Both the position numbers and the translations under genes were made by a program. Below, piece by piece: positions 1 through 7,299 of a stretch of DNA of 18,349 nt. The stretch lies in contig JAEZNB010000110.1 of NCBI GenBank assembly GCA_023441965.1, positions 1 through 18,349 of the forward strand. The letters are read 5' to 3'. Below the pieces are notes generated by a model that saw only the letters and a list, made by a program, of their open reading frames with translations, made no database searches and was not told where the DNA came from. How positions within the stretch are numbered: position 1 is the first letter of the stretch; every line of letters begins with the position of its first letter. The DNA is from Bacillota bacterium. Its GTDB lineage: Bacteria; Bacillota; Clostridia; Lachnospirales; Lachnospiraceae.

Positions 1-123
1 GTATAAAGGATTATCTATACGAATTAGAAGTGGCTCCCTTATGCCGGAATGCTGGTACCCATCAGACCGGAAGGGTGGCTCCCACCGACCGGACAGGTGG
101 CGTAAAGTGCTCCGGAATACTCA
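1..123. mobile_element. End of a second insertion element (IS21-like?) inserted in tnpC
   Basis: Sequence up to about position 123 is unrelated to IS66 and replaces the last part of the IS66 transposase gene. It carries four imperfect 22-23 bp direct repeats. Read on the minus strand the presumed terminus begins TGAGTATTCCGG, which fits an element with a TG...CA end. Multiple terminal repeats of about 20 bp are known for IS21-family ends, so IS21-like is my best guess. No transposase from this element lies inside the window. A simple recombination junction or a contig-edge artefact is the alternative. Confidence 0.45.
31..120. repeat. Four imperfect 22-23 bp direct repeats
   Basis: The units are 31-52, 53-75, 76-97 and 98-120. 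Each starts with TGG(C/T), most continue CCC, and each has a CCGGA core at a fixed place (GCCGGAATG, ACCGGAAGG, ACCGGACAG, TCCGGAATA). The lengths alternate 22/23/22/23, about two helical turns, as expected for multiple transposase binding sites at an IS end. The periodicity is read directly. The transposase-binding role is inferred. Confidence 0.6.
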
Positions 124-1427
124 CTCAGATATTTCTCGTTGTTAAGGCTGTAATTGATTCCATCCAGTGTTTTGCCTTTGATAAGAGTTTTTTTCTCAAG
201 GACTTCCTTTGCCCACGCGAAATAAGCCTCCACCAGAGGTTCAATCCGAAGTTTTCTTTTTTCCTGGCGTTCGGCAGGTGTAAGGTCGGATAACTCATTA
301 TCCAGATGGTAGATCGCCGCGATCCGCTCAAGTGCTTCATGTGCTATGGAATCTTTAGCCTTCCCGCGCTCCTTTGGTTTCAGCGCCTGAAGTGCTTCGG
401 CAAACCTCCTTCGCGAGTGTGCCCAGCAGGCGGCGAACTCTATGTCCGGTTCTTGCCTGTCGACTTTCCGATAAGCGGAATACGCATCCGTCAGGACAAT
501 GCCCCGGAATCCTTTTAAGAATTCAATGGGGGCCTCGGCGTTACGGTTCTTCCGGTAATCATAAAGCACGATAGGCGTGCTTCTGTAATACTTACCGGAC
601 CGGTAGACCCACATGTAACTGAAGCTGTTCGCGGGACGTCCGTCCTTTGACACGTGCACAGGGGTCTCGTCCGCCTGAAGTACATGGTAGCTCATCAGCT
701 TCTCATGCATCCGGTCATACAGGCATCCGAGGTAACGGTCGCCTATCTGGATCATCCAGTTAGCCATTACCTGTTTTGAGATATGGATATCGTTCCGCTC
801 GAACTCTTTCGATATCCGGTACAGTGGCATTCCGTTGACATATTTTGCATTCATCAGGCTGGCAGCAAGTGACGGTGTCACTATGCTGTTACGGAGAAGA
901 TCCTTTGGCCTGTCGGCTTTTACGATGGTCTGGTTGTCCTTACCAGCATAGACAGCCACATGATGTTCTTCAACCGTATATACTGCCGGTTCAACACGCA
1001 CTCTCTTATAGACTTCGTCAGGCAGCCGTTTCCAGCCTCCTGCCCCGAAGATCTCTTCCAGCTTTGTATCCGGGAGGTTATGCAGGACTTCTTCCACCGG
1101 AAGGTCCTTAAGATCCTCATCCCGTTTTCCTGCATGCTTACGGTGGATGACCTGTATTACATCCTCCTCGGCGGGTTCCACTACATAGACAGTATCGGTA
1201 AGTGCCTCTGCCTCGTTGAACACAAGTTCAAGCGCGAGCTGACCGTCAATAACTTCCAGTTTTTCAGAGCTTCTTCCATAGCGTGCATTGTTTGCAACTG
1301 CCATCTGTTCGATCAGGACCTCGATGTTCTGATTGAGGCGTTCCATCTGATCCTGCATGGACAGGATCATGGTGACCAGCATTTCTTTACTGCAGTTGTT
1401 CAGTTCTTCCGATGTATATCCAGCCAT
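39..1427 (-). pseudogene. tnpC: IS66 transposase TnpC, C-terminally truncated
   Basis: This is the DDE transposase of IS66 elements. After an N-terminal helical region the chain has the zinc-finger-like and central parts of the family, the ADETP motif (D253), the LTDAYSAY motif (D314) and the WAHSRRRF motif. Family members are normally about 500-540 aa and carry the third acidic residue in a C-terminal DNNxxERAIR-type motif. Here the family match stops after NNEKYLS near residue 435. It is followed by about 27 foreign residues to a stop at 39, so the catalytic Glu is absent and the protein should be inactive. I chose the start at 1427 (MAGYTSEEL) because AGGAAGGGGG lies 8 nt upstream. An ATG at 1463 has no such site. 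Confidence 0.9.
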
Positions 1428-1463
1428 GGCTTCTGCCCCCTTCCTGATAGTCTGATTATACAT

Positions 1464-1710
1464 CAGACCCGTGAAAAAAGCGAATTTATGGTTTTCTTAC
1501 CGTTCGTCATTTTGACGAACGGATTTACACGGAAAAACTACTAGTTTTCTTAGTTTTTTTAACTATGTGGCAGAGTTATCCACCTTGTCAGGGTAGATTT
1601 TTCTATCATGAACATATCTCATTCGGTTGTGCAGGCAGTTGTGGATAACATACCATATCAGGACCTGCAGTCGGAAAAGGAAGCTGGAAAAAATCAGCGA
1701 ATTGCACAAT
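1464..1710. other. tnpB-tnpC intergenic region of IS66 with inverted repeats
   Basis: I see no convincing gene here. It holds a perfect 10-bp hairpin (CCGTTCGTCA, 1500-1509, with TGACGAACGG, 1513-1522), an A/T-run region near 1540-1562, and a widely spaced perfect inverted repeat (GTTATCCAC at 1575-1583 and GTGGATAAC at 1641-1649). A 14-bp palindrome, GAATTG-CA-CAATTC (1699-1712), lies at the tnpB stop. These may limit or couple tnpC expression, but no role can be assigned. Confidence 0.45.
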
Positions 1711-2073
1711 TCAAAGGAGGTTCTCCGGTACCGATTCCCGGATCGGATGTTTCGCAACGATATCAAATCCTTCCATGAGAAGACGGTACTGGCCCTGGGA
1801 AATGTCGAGTACTCCGTCACCAGACCTCGGCCACGAGAACGAGCAACCGATCGAAAGCTTTTTGTAGAGAAGGAGAAAACCGTCGCCTTCCCAGACCAGA
1901 CCCTTGATCCTGTCTGTTTTCTTTCCGCAGAATAGGAACAGGATGTCCTTCTGGAACGGATCGAGGTCAAAGCAGTACCGGATAATTGTTGCAAGGCCTT
2001 CGACTCCCTTTCGCAGATCAGTGTAGCCTGTTGCAATGAATACCTTATGAAAGCTTTTTGCGTCATTCAGCAT
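1711..2073 (-). CDS. tnpB: IS66 family accessory protein TnpB (Orf2)
   Basis: The 120-residue protein matches the TnpB/Orf2 family of IS66 elements, whose exact biochemical role in transposition is unresolved. Diagnostic stretches are the N-terminal VFIATGYTDLRKGVEGLA, DPFQKDILFLFCGKKTDRIK, the LVWEGDGFLLLYKKL segment and the C-terminal QYRLLMEGFDI. The length is normal for the family and the frame is open, so this gene looks intact. Its ATG overlaps the end of tnpA by 11 bp and a TAGGAG motif sits about 9 nt upstream, which suggests translational coupling with tnpA. It cannot support transposition by itself because tnpC downstream is broken. Confidence 0.92.
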   Translation of the reverse strand: MLNDAKSFHKVFIATGYTDLRKGVEGLATIIRYCFDLDPFQKDILFLFCGKKTDRIKGLVWEGDGFLLLYKKLSIGCSFSWPRSGDGVLDISQGQYRLLMEGFDIVAKHPIRESVPENLL

Positions 2074-2431
2074 AGGACAGTGCTCCTATGAGTCGTTTTA
2101 GGAAGGAGTCCGATGCAGACTCTGATATTTCAATGGAATAACCGTGCACACGTATTGTTGCCACCGGAGAACCGCTATGGGGTTCTGGGTCAGGGCGGGG
2201 AATAAGCTGCATGAATGACGTTTTTGGTTCGGGCTGGATTACTATGTTTTCTTTGCCGGCCACAGCGAGCGGATAATTCTCTTTCCGTACCCGCCGTTGC
2301 CAGTAATAGAACAGTTTTTCATTTACACCGTTCTCCTTGCACCACTGTGATTTTTTAATGCCACTGGCGGCACAGGCCTTCATAATATCAGTCCATTGGC
2401 TGAGCCGCATTTCATGTGTGATTTTGTCCAT
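2063..2431 (-). CDS. tnpA: IS66 family accessory protein TnpA (Orf1), helix-turn-helix-like
   Basis: The 122-residue protein is the first IS66 gene. The N-terminal half (MRLSQWTDIMKACAASGIKK, then QWCKENGVNEKLFYYWQRRV) is the family hallmark and resembles a helix-turn-helix of the transposase-8/IS3-OrfA kind. The C-terminal half (TIRVHGYSIEISESASDSFLKRLIGAL) is also typical. The frame is open upstream to 2488, but the start at 2431 (MDKITHEM) has a strong AGGAGG about 6 nt upstream on the minus strand, so I prefer it. It probably binds DNA at the element ends, an inference from the fold. The ORF ends inside the tnpB start region, giving an 11-bp overlap. Confidence 0.9.
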   Translation of the reverse strand: MDKITHEMRLSQWTDIMKACAASGIKKSQWCKENGVNEKLFYYWQRRVRKENYPLAVAGKENIVIQPEPKTSFMQLIPRPDPEPHSGSPVATIRVHGYSIEISESASDSFLKRLIGALSYAE

Positions 2432-2632
2432 GAGAGACCTCCTGATCAGATATAGGAGCATTATCTCATGATTGGGGAGGAGAAACACGGTACCGACTAT
2501 TTACCGTATACTTAATTTGCTAGATCTGATCGCCTCCTTTTCTAAGCAAAAAGCATATACTTTAGAGTTTTCTTAGTATAAATTGCACAATATGTAAAGC
2601 TTATTGATGTCAATAATGGGGTAGGAGGGAAG

Positions 2633-2698
2633 ATGAGTCATGAGAAGATTTACAAGAAAGGTATTTATATTTACAGGTATAGGCTCAACCCACATTAA
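2633..2698 (+). CDS. Candidate 21-aa peptide ORF
   Basis: A 21-codon ORF begins with ATG at 2633 behind AGGAGGGAAG, an excellent ribosome binding site at good spacing. The peptide begins MSHEKIYKKG, continues with an aromatic/basic part (IYIYRYR) and ends LNPH. Its TAA stop lies in the left arm of the terminator at 2689. I do not recognise a family. It could be a genuine small peptide, a leader peptide for an attenuator-like terminator, or a relic of a longer gene cut off by the IS insertion. No membrane segment or export signal is visible. Only the start signal and the position next to the terminator support it. Confidence 0.35.
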   Translation: MSHEKIYKKGIYIYRYRLNPH

Positions 2699-2730
2699 TC
2701 GTAACAGATATGATTAGTGTGGGATTTTTA
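2689..2730 (+). terminator. Intrinsic terminator ahead of the capA-like gene
   Basis: A 12-bp stem (CCCACATTAATC at 2689-2700 with GATTAGTGTGGG at 2712-2723, one G-T pair) has an 11-nt loop and is followed by ATTTTTA. It ends transcription coming from the left or from the 21-codon ORF. Confidence 0.75.
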
Positions 2731-2781
2731 TGTTGAAACAGGGTGTTATGAAAAAGTTTTCATCTTTTTCCCAAAAGCCTC

Positions 2782-2810
2782 TTGATGAACCATATTAGGT
2801 CAAGTATATT
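2782..2810 (+). promoter_or_regulatory. Promoter of the capA-like gene
   Basis: TTGATG (2782-2787) and TATATT (2805-2810) are separated by exactly 17 bp. The predicted start near 2817 leaves a leader of about 30 nt before the ATG at 2848. The TTG of this -35 box could be mistaken for a start codon of a longer gene. Confidence 0.6.
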
Positions 2811-2847
2811 AAAGGGAAAGTATACTTTAGAGGAGATTCATTCGATC

Positions 2848-4443
2848 ATGGGAAAGTATAAATTAGTAAGAGGATTTTTAGCGGTATTATGTATGGTTTC
2901 TATATGCATAGGCTCTGTAGGAGTAAATGCAGAGGTTATTACTTCGTTTAGTCAAAATTCGGATGGCCTAACGGAAGAAGAGAAGTCAGAAGACAGGAAG
3001 GACAATGCTAAATCGGAAGAGACCAGACAGGAAGAGACCAAGCCGGTTGAGATCAAGCAAGAAGATATCAAAGAAGTAGATGATAAGCAGGATGACAGGA
3101 ATAAAGAAATTGCTAATCAGAATGAGGTAAAGAAGGAAGACTCAGAGCCCGCAGCTACCGAGCAGGATGCTTCTACACAGAAGGAAACAACACAGAAGAA
3201 AACAGAAGCAGAGATGAAGGCACAGGAGCCGAAACCTGTGTACACCGGCAGCATCAAGATAAGCAAGAAGGTCTCTATGAAGGTGGGAGAAGAATACAAG
3301 CTTAAGATAAGCTTATCGGAAAAGAATCTTTCCGGTGATAAGGTGAGCTTTGCCAGTAGTGACAAGAGTATAGTTCAAGTATCAAAAGATGGTTTGCTCA
3401 AGGCCAAGCACTGGGGTGAGGCTACCGTAACCGTTTCCCTTGGCAAAGCGAAAGCAAGCTGTAAGGTAACTGTAACCAAGGAGGTACAGATTACGATCAG
3501 TGCGACCGGTGATGTTACACTCTCCAGTGATATTAAGCAACCTAAGGAACTGAACTTCTTCACAGTATATGACAAGGTAAAGGACAATGCCTACTTTTTC
3601 AAGAATGTCAAACCTATCTTTGAGAAGGATGATATGACCCTTGTGAACTTTGAAGGAACTCTCAGCAGCAGGGGAAGCAGAGTTGATAAATTATGGGCAT
3701 TTCGTGGTAAACCCTCCTACATAGATATTTTAAAGCAAGGATCAGTAGAAGCAGTTGCTTTTGCCAACAATCATGTGAAGGATTATGGCGAAGTCAGTTA
3801 TACCGATACCATTGAAAGCTTTAAGAAAGCGAATATTGCCTATTCTTCCTATAGTACCGCAGGGATATATGAGGTCAAAGGTATAAAGATTGGTATGATT
3901 TCGATTCAGGAATGTGGAGTGTCGAAGAAGACCTATGAGGATACCCTTCGCAAGGCGATCAAAGCTGTGAATAAGAAGAAGCCGGATTTATTAATCGTAA
4001 GTATTCATTGGGGAATTGAATATACCTATAAACCAAATAAAGCACAGATAGAGCTAAGCCGTATGGCAATCGATGAAGGCGGAGCTGATTTGGTATTGGG
4101 ACATCATCCCCATGTTCTCCAGCCGATTGAGAAGTATAAGGATGCGTATATCGTATATAGTCTCGGTAATTTCTGCTTTGGAGGAAATACGAATCCGCCG
4201 GATAAGGATACGATCATCTATCAACAGACCTTCACCTTCCGTAACGATAAATTGGTACCCGATGATAATGTCCGGATTATTCCTTGTGCCGTATCCTCCG
4301 TCAAGACAAAGAATAATTATCAGCCAACCCCCAGCGAAGGAAAGGAAAAGGAAGGTATCATAGAACGGATGAACAATTACTGTAAGCCTTACGGTATCAG
4401 CTTTGACAAGGAAGGTAAGTTAAAGGTAAAAAAGGCAAAGTAA
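2848..4443 (+). CDS. Secreted CapA-family (PgsA-like) metallophosphoesterase with Big_2 domain
   Basis: The 531-residue protein has an N-terminal signal peptide (basic MGKYKLVR, hydrophobic stretch, likely cleavage near VNA-EV), a long Glu/Lys/Gln-rich linker to about residue 130, a Big_2 Ig-like domain at about 132-211 and a CapA/PGA_cap phosphoesterase domain from about 215. Visible metal/active-site motifs are GDV (D222), NFEGT (N267, E269), NNH (H309), SIHWG (H387), GHHPH (H419, H420, H422) and YSLGNF. The family is named after poly-gamma-glutamate capsule synthesis, but no capB or capC lies here, so capsule synthesis is not shown. A wall-associated phosphoesterase is the safer reading. 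The start at 2848 has AGAGGAG 12 nt upstream. The frame stays open to 2782, but that TTG is a -35 box. Confidence 0.85.
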   Translation: MGKYKLVRGFLAVLCMVSICIGSVGVNAEVITSFSQNSDGLTEEEKSEDRKDNAKSEETRQEETKPVEIKQEDIKEVDDKQDDRNKEIANQNEVKKEDSEPAATEQDASTQKETTQKKTEAEMKAQEPKPVYTGSIKISKKVSMKVGEEYKLKISLSEKNLSGDKVSFASSDKSIVQVSKDGLLKAKHWGEATVTVSLGKAKASCKVTVTKEVQITISATGDVTLSSDIKQPKELNFFTVYDKVKDNAYFFKNVKPIFEKDDMTLVNFEGTLSSRGSRVDKLWAFRGKPSYIDILKQGSVEAVAFANNHVKDYGEVSYTDTIESFKKANIAYSSYSTAGIYEVKGIKIGMISIQECGVSKKTYEDTLRKAIKAVNKKKPDLLIVSIHWGIEYTYKPNKAQIELSRMAIDEGGADLVLGHHPHVLQPIEKYKDAYIVYSLGNFCFGGNTNPPDKDTIIYQQTFTFRNDKLVPDDNVRIIPCAVSSVKTKNNYQPTPSEGKEKEGIIERMNNYCKPYGISFDKEGKLKVKKAK

Positions 4444-4467
4444 GAGCCATGCTGAGCAATGAGAACA

Positions 4468-4498
4468 CCCCGAGCAATGAAGCTCGGGGTTATTTGTT
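4468..4498 (+). terminator. Terminator of the capA-like gene
   Basis: An 8-bp GC-rich stem, CCCCGAGC (4468-4475) with GCTCGGGG (4482-4489), is followed by TTATTTGTT. It lies between two converging genes. On the minus strand no T-run follows, so it serves mainly the plus-strand gene. Confidence 0.75.
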
Positions 4499-4518
4499 AA
4501 AGGATCAGTTGTTATAAC

Positions 4519-5424
4519 CTAGGCTTTCCTGCCGGCAGCTAAGGCTTCCCTGGTTGCTTTTCCGATTTTTGTCCCGTCATCCTTCATGTCTTTTCCCCAG
4601 CCAAGCTGATTCCAATAAACAAGAACGGCTATCCTGGTCTTAGGATCGTAGATACCATTGACCTCAAGCTTGGGCAGCCATGACGGGAGCAATGCATTCA
4701 GCTTTTCCTGCGCCCATTTTATATCCTCCTTTGACGATTTTGGTGTGATGGATTTCTTGGGCATAGTATCTTCGGAAACATATTTTTTACCGGTATATTC
4801 ACATAGTCCCTTACAGATCTCAATCGCGCTCTCCTTCCAATATGCTTTATTTGCCATCATGGTAGTGGCCTCTCTTTCGTTAGTCATAAAGGCTAATTCT
4901 ACGATTATGGCTGCCTTCACACTCATGGTCTTACAATTGCACAAAGCCAAGGATGCTTCGGTAATGCCACGGTTTTTCTGTACGGTACCGGCGGTCAGAT
5001 ACTTAAGCACTTTTTCAGCCAGCTTCTTGCTGGCTCCCGGATTCTTATCGTGAATGTAGACACCTACACCTTCAGCTGAGTTAAAGCTTTCCCCCTCTCC
5101 AAAAGCATTAAAATGGATAGATACACTATAATCGCATTTTCCCTTGGCTACGGCCTGCTGGCGAACAGACACGGCTATGTCCGGATCATTGCCGGCATCT
5201 TCATCCTCAAAGCCGGTCTGCATGGTTGCAAAGCCACACCGCTGCAGCTCCCTGACCAATAAAGAGGCTACCCCTACATTGGCATAATGCTCCCGATACT
5301 GCTCTCCCTTCTTGATATCTATTTTACCATCTTGGTCGATATCGATGGCTTTCGGAAACGGTGGGGTCCGTTTGCCGGCCGTGTTTGATCCATGGCCTGC
5401 ATCAACATTTATCTTTATTGCCAT
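4519..5424 (-). CDS. N-acetylmuramoyl-L-alanine amidase (Amidase_3) with C-terminal wall-binding-like domain
   Basis: The 301-residue protein is a zinc amidase that cuts the MurNAc-L-Ala bond of peptidoglycan. The catalytic domain covers about 1-200: DAGHGSNTAG supplies H11, GEQYREHYANVG the likely Zn-binding Glu (E45), SIHFNA supplies H104, and VELAFMTN the catalytic Glu (E176). An EF-hand-like segment, DIDQDGKID, is inserted at 28-36. The C-terminal region (about 230-300, including IKWAQEKLNALLP and LEVNGIYDPKTRIAV) resembles a peptidoglycan-binding fold. There is no signal peptide, so it behaves like a phage endolysin, a spore mother-cell enzyme or a protein released by lysis. No phage genes surround it. 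The start is firm, with AGGAGG 6 nt upstream. It is transcribed alone, toward capA. Confidence 0.85.
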   Translation of the reverse strand: MAIKINVDAGHGSNTAGKRTPPFPKAIDIDQDGKIDIKKGEQYREHYANVGVASLLVRELQRCGFATMQTGFEDEDAGNDPDIAVSVRQQAVAKGKCDYSVSIHFNAFGEGESFNSAEGVGVYIHDKNPGASKKLAEKVLKYLTAGTVQKNRGITEASLALCNCKTMSVKAAIIVELAFMTNEREATTMMANKAYWKESAIEICKGLCEYTGKKYVSEDTMPKKSITPKSSKEDIKWAQEKLNALLPSWLPKLEVNGIYDPKTRIAVLVYWNQLGWGKDMKDDGTKIGKATREALAAGRKA

Positions 5425-5587
5425 AACATTCCTCCTAAATAGTTTCTTCTATATATCTTATTCAGATATCTTAATTTGGATAATCTACGTTAGCTATATT
5501 GGGATAATATGTTGAAAAATGAATGATAATGAATAGTGATACTTAAGAGGCTATGATTAAAATGCTATTAGATTTCACCGCAGCATA

Positions 5588-5616
5588 TTGATTTCTGCTG
5601 ATGCATCCATTAAGAT
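5588..5616 (+). promoter_or_regulatory. Possible promoter for the DUF975 gene
   Basis: TTGATT (5588-5593) and TAAGAT (5611-5616) are separated by 17 bp, about 75 nt upstream of the GTG start. The -10 is imperfect. The rest of the 5425-5689 gap is A/T-rich with nothing else I can name. Confidence 0.35.
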
Positions 5617-5689
5617 ACAAGAGTGGATACAATTACTTTATCTATCTGTATTCAGGAATGAATGATTTCAATAATAAGGGGGCTTAACA

Positions 5690-6385
5690 GTGGCACTAGC
5701 ATCAGATTTCAGAAGAAAGGCCAGAGAAGCATTGCAAGGGAAATGGGGTCTGGCGGTATGGACCGGTTTTATAGCACTTCTGTTAGGAGCCACCTCCCGT
5801 GGCGGCGGTTCCAACGGCGGTGGAAATGGTGGGAATAGTGAACATGGATTATTTAACATTGACTTACCTGATGTAGGCAGGGGATATTTCGTGCTGATGA
5901 CAGCCATCATCTCGGCAGTATTAATCTGGGCTTTGATCACCTTCTTTATCGGGGGAGCCATTGAGCTTGGCTATTGCCGCTTCAATAAGAACCTGATTTT
6001 AGGTAGGGAAGCAAGGTTCACAGACTTGTTCTCAAGAATGGATATCTTCCTGAAGGCCTTGGGGCTGCGTCTTGTGATAGCCCTATTCACCTTCCTGTGG
6101 GCCTTACTCCTTATCATACCCGGAATTATAGCCTTGTTAAGCTATTCGATGGCCTTTTATATCATGGAAGAGAATCCATCCATCGGTATTCTGGAGGCAA
6201 TCAGGCAGTCTAAAGAGATGATGATGGGGAATAAATGGCGACTCTTCTGCCTGGGAATCAGCTTTATTGGCTGGTTCATCCTCAGCTTATGTACCTTATG
6301 CATCGGTTTCTTATGGCTGGTTCCTTATGCAAATGCATCCTTTGCGGCCTTCTATCTTGAGGTATCCGGTCAGAGCAATCCGTAG
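5690..6385 (+). CDS. DUF975 family integral membrane protein
   Basis: The 231-residue protein belongs to the DUF975 family common in Firmicutes, whose function is unknown. It shows the family's amphipathic N-terminus (ASDFRRKAREALQGKWGLAVWTGFIALLL) and about four to five membrane segments (near residues 20-35, 65-90, 125-150 and 185-215). The C-terminal part, with KEMMMGNKWRLFCLGISFIGW and FLWLVPYANASFAAFYLE, is the most recognisable. A loop rich in Gly, Asn and Ser (RGGGSNGGGNGGN) sits after the first membrane helix. It starts with GTG behind AAGGGGG at 7-nt spacing. No terminator separates it from the nitroreductase 100 bp downstream, so the two may be co-transcribed. Confidence 0.8.
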   Translation: MALASDFRRKAREALQGKWGLAVWTGFIALLLGATSRGGGSNGGGNGGNSEHGLFNIDLPDVGRGYFVLMTAIISAVLIWALITFFIGGAIELGYCRFNKNLILGREARFTDLFSRMDIFLKALGLRLVIALFTFLWALLLIIPGIIALLSYSMAFYIMEENPSIGILEAIRQSKEMMMGNKWRLFCLGISFIGWFILSLCTLCIGFLWLVPYANASFAAFYLEVSGQSNP

Positions 6386-6487
6386 AAGATCATTCACGAA
6401 TGACAAACAGAAAAAAGTAAAAGGTTAATATAGAATGAAAATGGTCCGAGCGAACAAGGGATAGACCATATGATGGGAGTGACCATA

Positions 6488-7270
6488 ATGGATGATAATT
6501 TAAAACTAAAATTAATGGAGCTTCGGGAAACGATGAAAGCATACCCGGAGGAAGCCTATGAGGATCCCAGTGACCAGTCCCTGGGGATCGCCCAGCCTCC
6601 CTTAGAGAAAGTGGCCTATGGGTCGAAATTTATCTCACTGACAAAAGTCTTTGATTCTGTGATAAAGAAGAATGATTTTTTTCATGTGCTTCAAGACAGA
6701 AAGAGTAAAAGAACATATACAGCAGAACCGATAACCCTGGATGAGCTGGCTTTTCTGCTATGGGCGACACAGGGGGTGAAGCAGGTGATCGGTAAGAAGA
6801 ACCAGGCTACCCTGCGAAATGTCCCCTCGGCCGGAGCCAGGCACCCCTTTGAAACCTATCTGCTGGTTCACAGGGTTGAGGGTCTGCAGCCGGGCTTATA
6901 TCATTATCTGGCCCTGGAGCATAAGCTGGAATTCATCAAAGAGATCGAGAATATACCCGATCGCATCACGGAAGCCAGCTATGGGCAATCCTTCTTAGGC
7001 AATGCAGCAGTGAATTTTATCTGGAGTGTGGTCCCCTATCGTTGTGAGTGGCGTTATACGGTGGATGCTCATAAGTATATCCTGCTGGATGCCGGACATG
7101 TTTGCCAGAATCTATACCTGGCCTGCGAAGCAATCGGATGCGGTACCTGTGCCATCGGGGCTTATCATCAGGCGATGATGGATGCCTTGATTGGCTTGGA
7201 TTCGAAGCCTTCCTATGAAGATCAGAATGAGTTTGTAGTATATCTGGCTCCTGTAGGAAAAGTGGAGTAA
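6488..7270 (+). CDS. SagB-type nitroreductase-family oxidoreductase
   Basis: The protein of about 260 residues is a member of the SagB/ThcOx branch of the FMN nitroreductases. Seen are the FMN-contacting RKSKRTYTAEPITLDELAFLLWATQG region, the PSAGARHPFETYL motif and the C-terminal LLDAGHVCQNLYLACEAIGCGTCAIGAY segment, all diagnostic of this branch. In thiazole/oxazole-modified peptide clusters SagB oxidises azolines, but no cyclodehydratase, precursor peptide or exporter is present. A stand-alone flavin oxidoreductase of unknown substrate is the honest call. The start at 6488 is preceded by GGGAG at 8 nt; an ATG at 6470 behind AAGGG is the alternative. It is followed by a strong terminator. 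Confidence 0.82.
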   Translation: MDDNLKLKLMELRETMKAYPEEAYEDPSDQSLGIAQPPLEKVAYGSKFISLTKVFDSVIKKNDFFHVLQDRKSKRTYTAEPITLDELAFLLWATQGVKQVIGKKNQATLRNVPSAGARHPFETYLLVHRVEGLQPGLYHYLALEHKLEFIKEIENIPDRITEASYGQSFLGNAAVNFIWSVVPYRCEWRYTVDAHKYILLDAGHVCQNLYLACEAIGCGTCAIGAYHQAMMDALIGLDSKPSYEDQNEFVVYLAPVGKVE

Positions 7271-7299
7271 GTATAGAATTAGAATGTTATATCTGGTTA

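Larger units (their letters stand above)
124..2511 (-). mobile_element. Truncated IS66-family insertion sequence
   Basis: The three IS66 genes lie in standard order on the minus strand: tnpA (2431-2063), tnpB (2073-1711) and tnpC (1427-39). The tnpA-proximal end is probably at 2504-2511, where the minus strand reads GTAAATAGTCGG or GTATACGGTAAA; IS66 ends commonly begin with GTAA. The tnpC-proximal end is missing because tnpC is interrupted at about 123. Terminal inverted repeats and the 8-bp target duplication therefore cannot be checked. The copy should be unable to transpose on its own. Confidence 0.8.
2512..2847. other. Intergenic region between IS66 and the capA-like gene
   Basis: This stretch lies between the probable IS66 end and the start of the phosphoesterase gene. 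Going rightwards it contains an A/T-rich segment with no clear gene, a 21-codon ORF with a strong ribosome binding site, an intrinsic terminator whose left arm overlaps that ORF's stop codon, and the capA promoter and ribosome binding site. The part from 2512 to about 2620 shows nothing I can name. Confidence 0.5.

Noticed and set aside
1563..2066. Open minus-strand frame of 167 codons over tnpB.
   Set aside because: It shadows the recognised tnpB gene in another frame and has no family resemblance.
2551..2834. A TATACTTTAGAG string occurs near 2560 and again near 2821, just before the capA-like gene.
   Set aside because: Only about 12 bp match and the flanks differ; chance in A/T-rich DNA is likely, so I do not claim a duplication.
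6488..7270. Thiazole/oxazole-modified peptide biosynthesis cluster around the SagB-like gene.
   Set aside because: No cyclodehydratase, YcaO protein, precursor peptide or dedicated exporter is adjacent.
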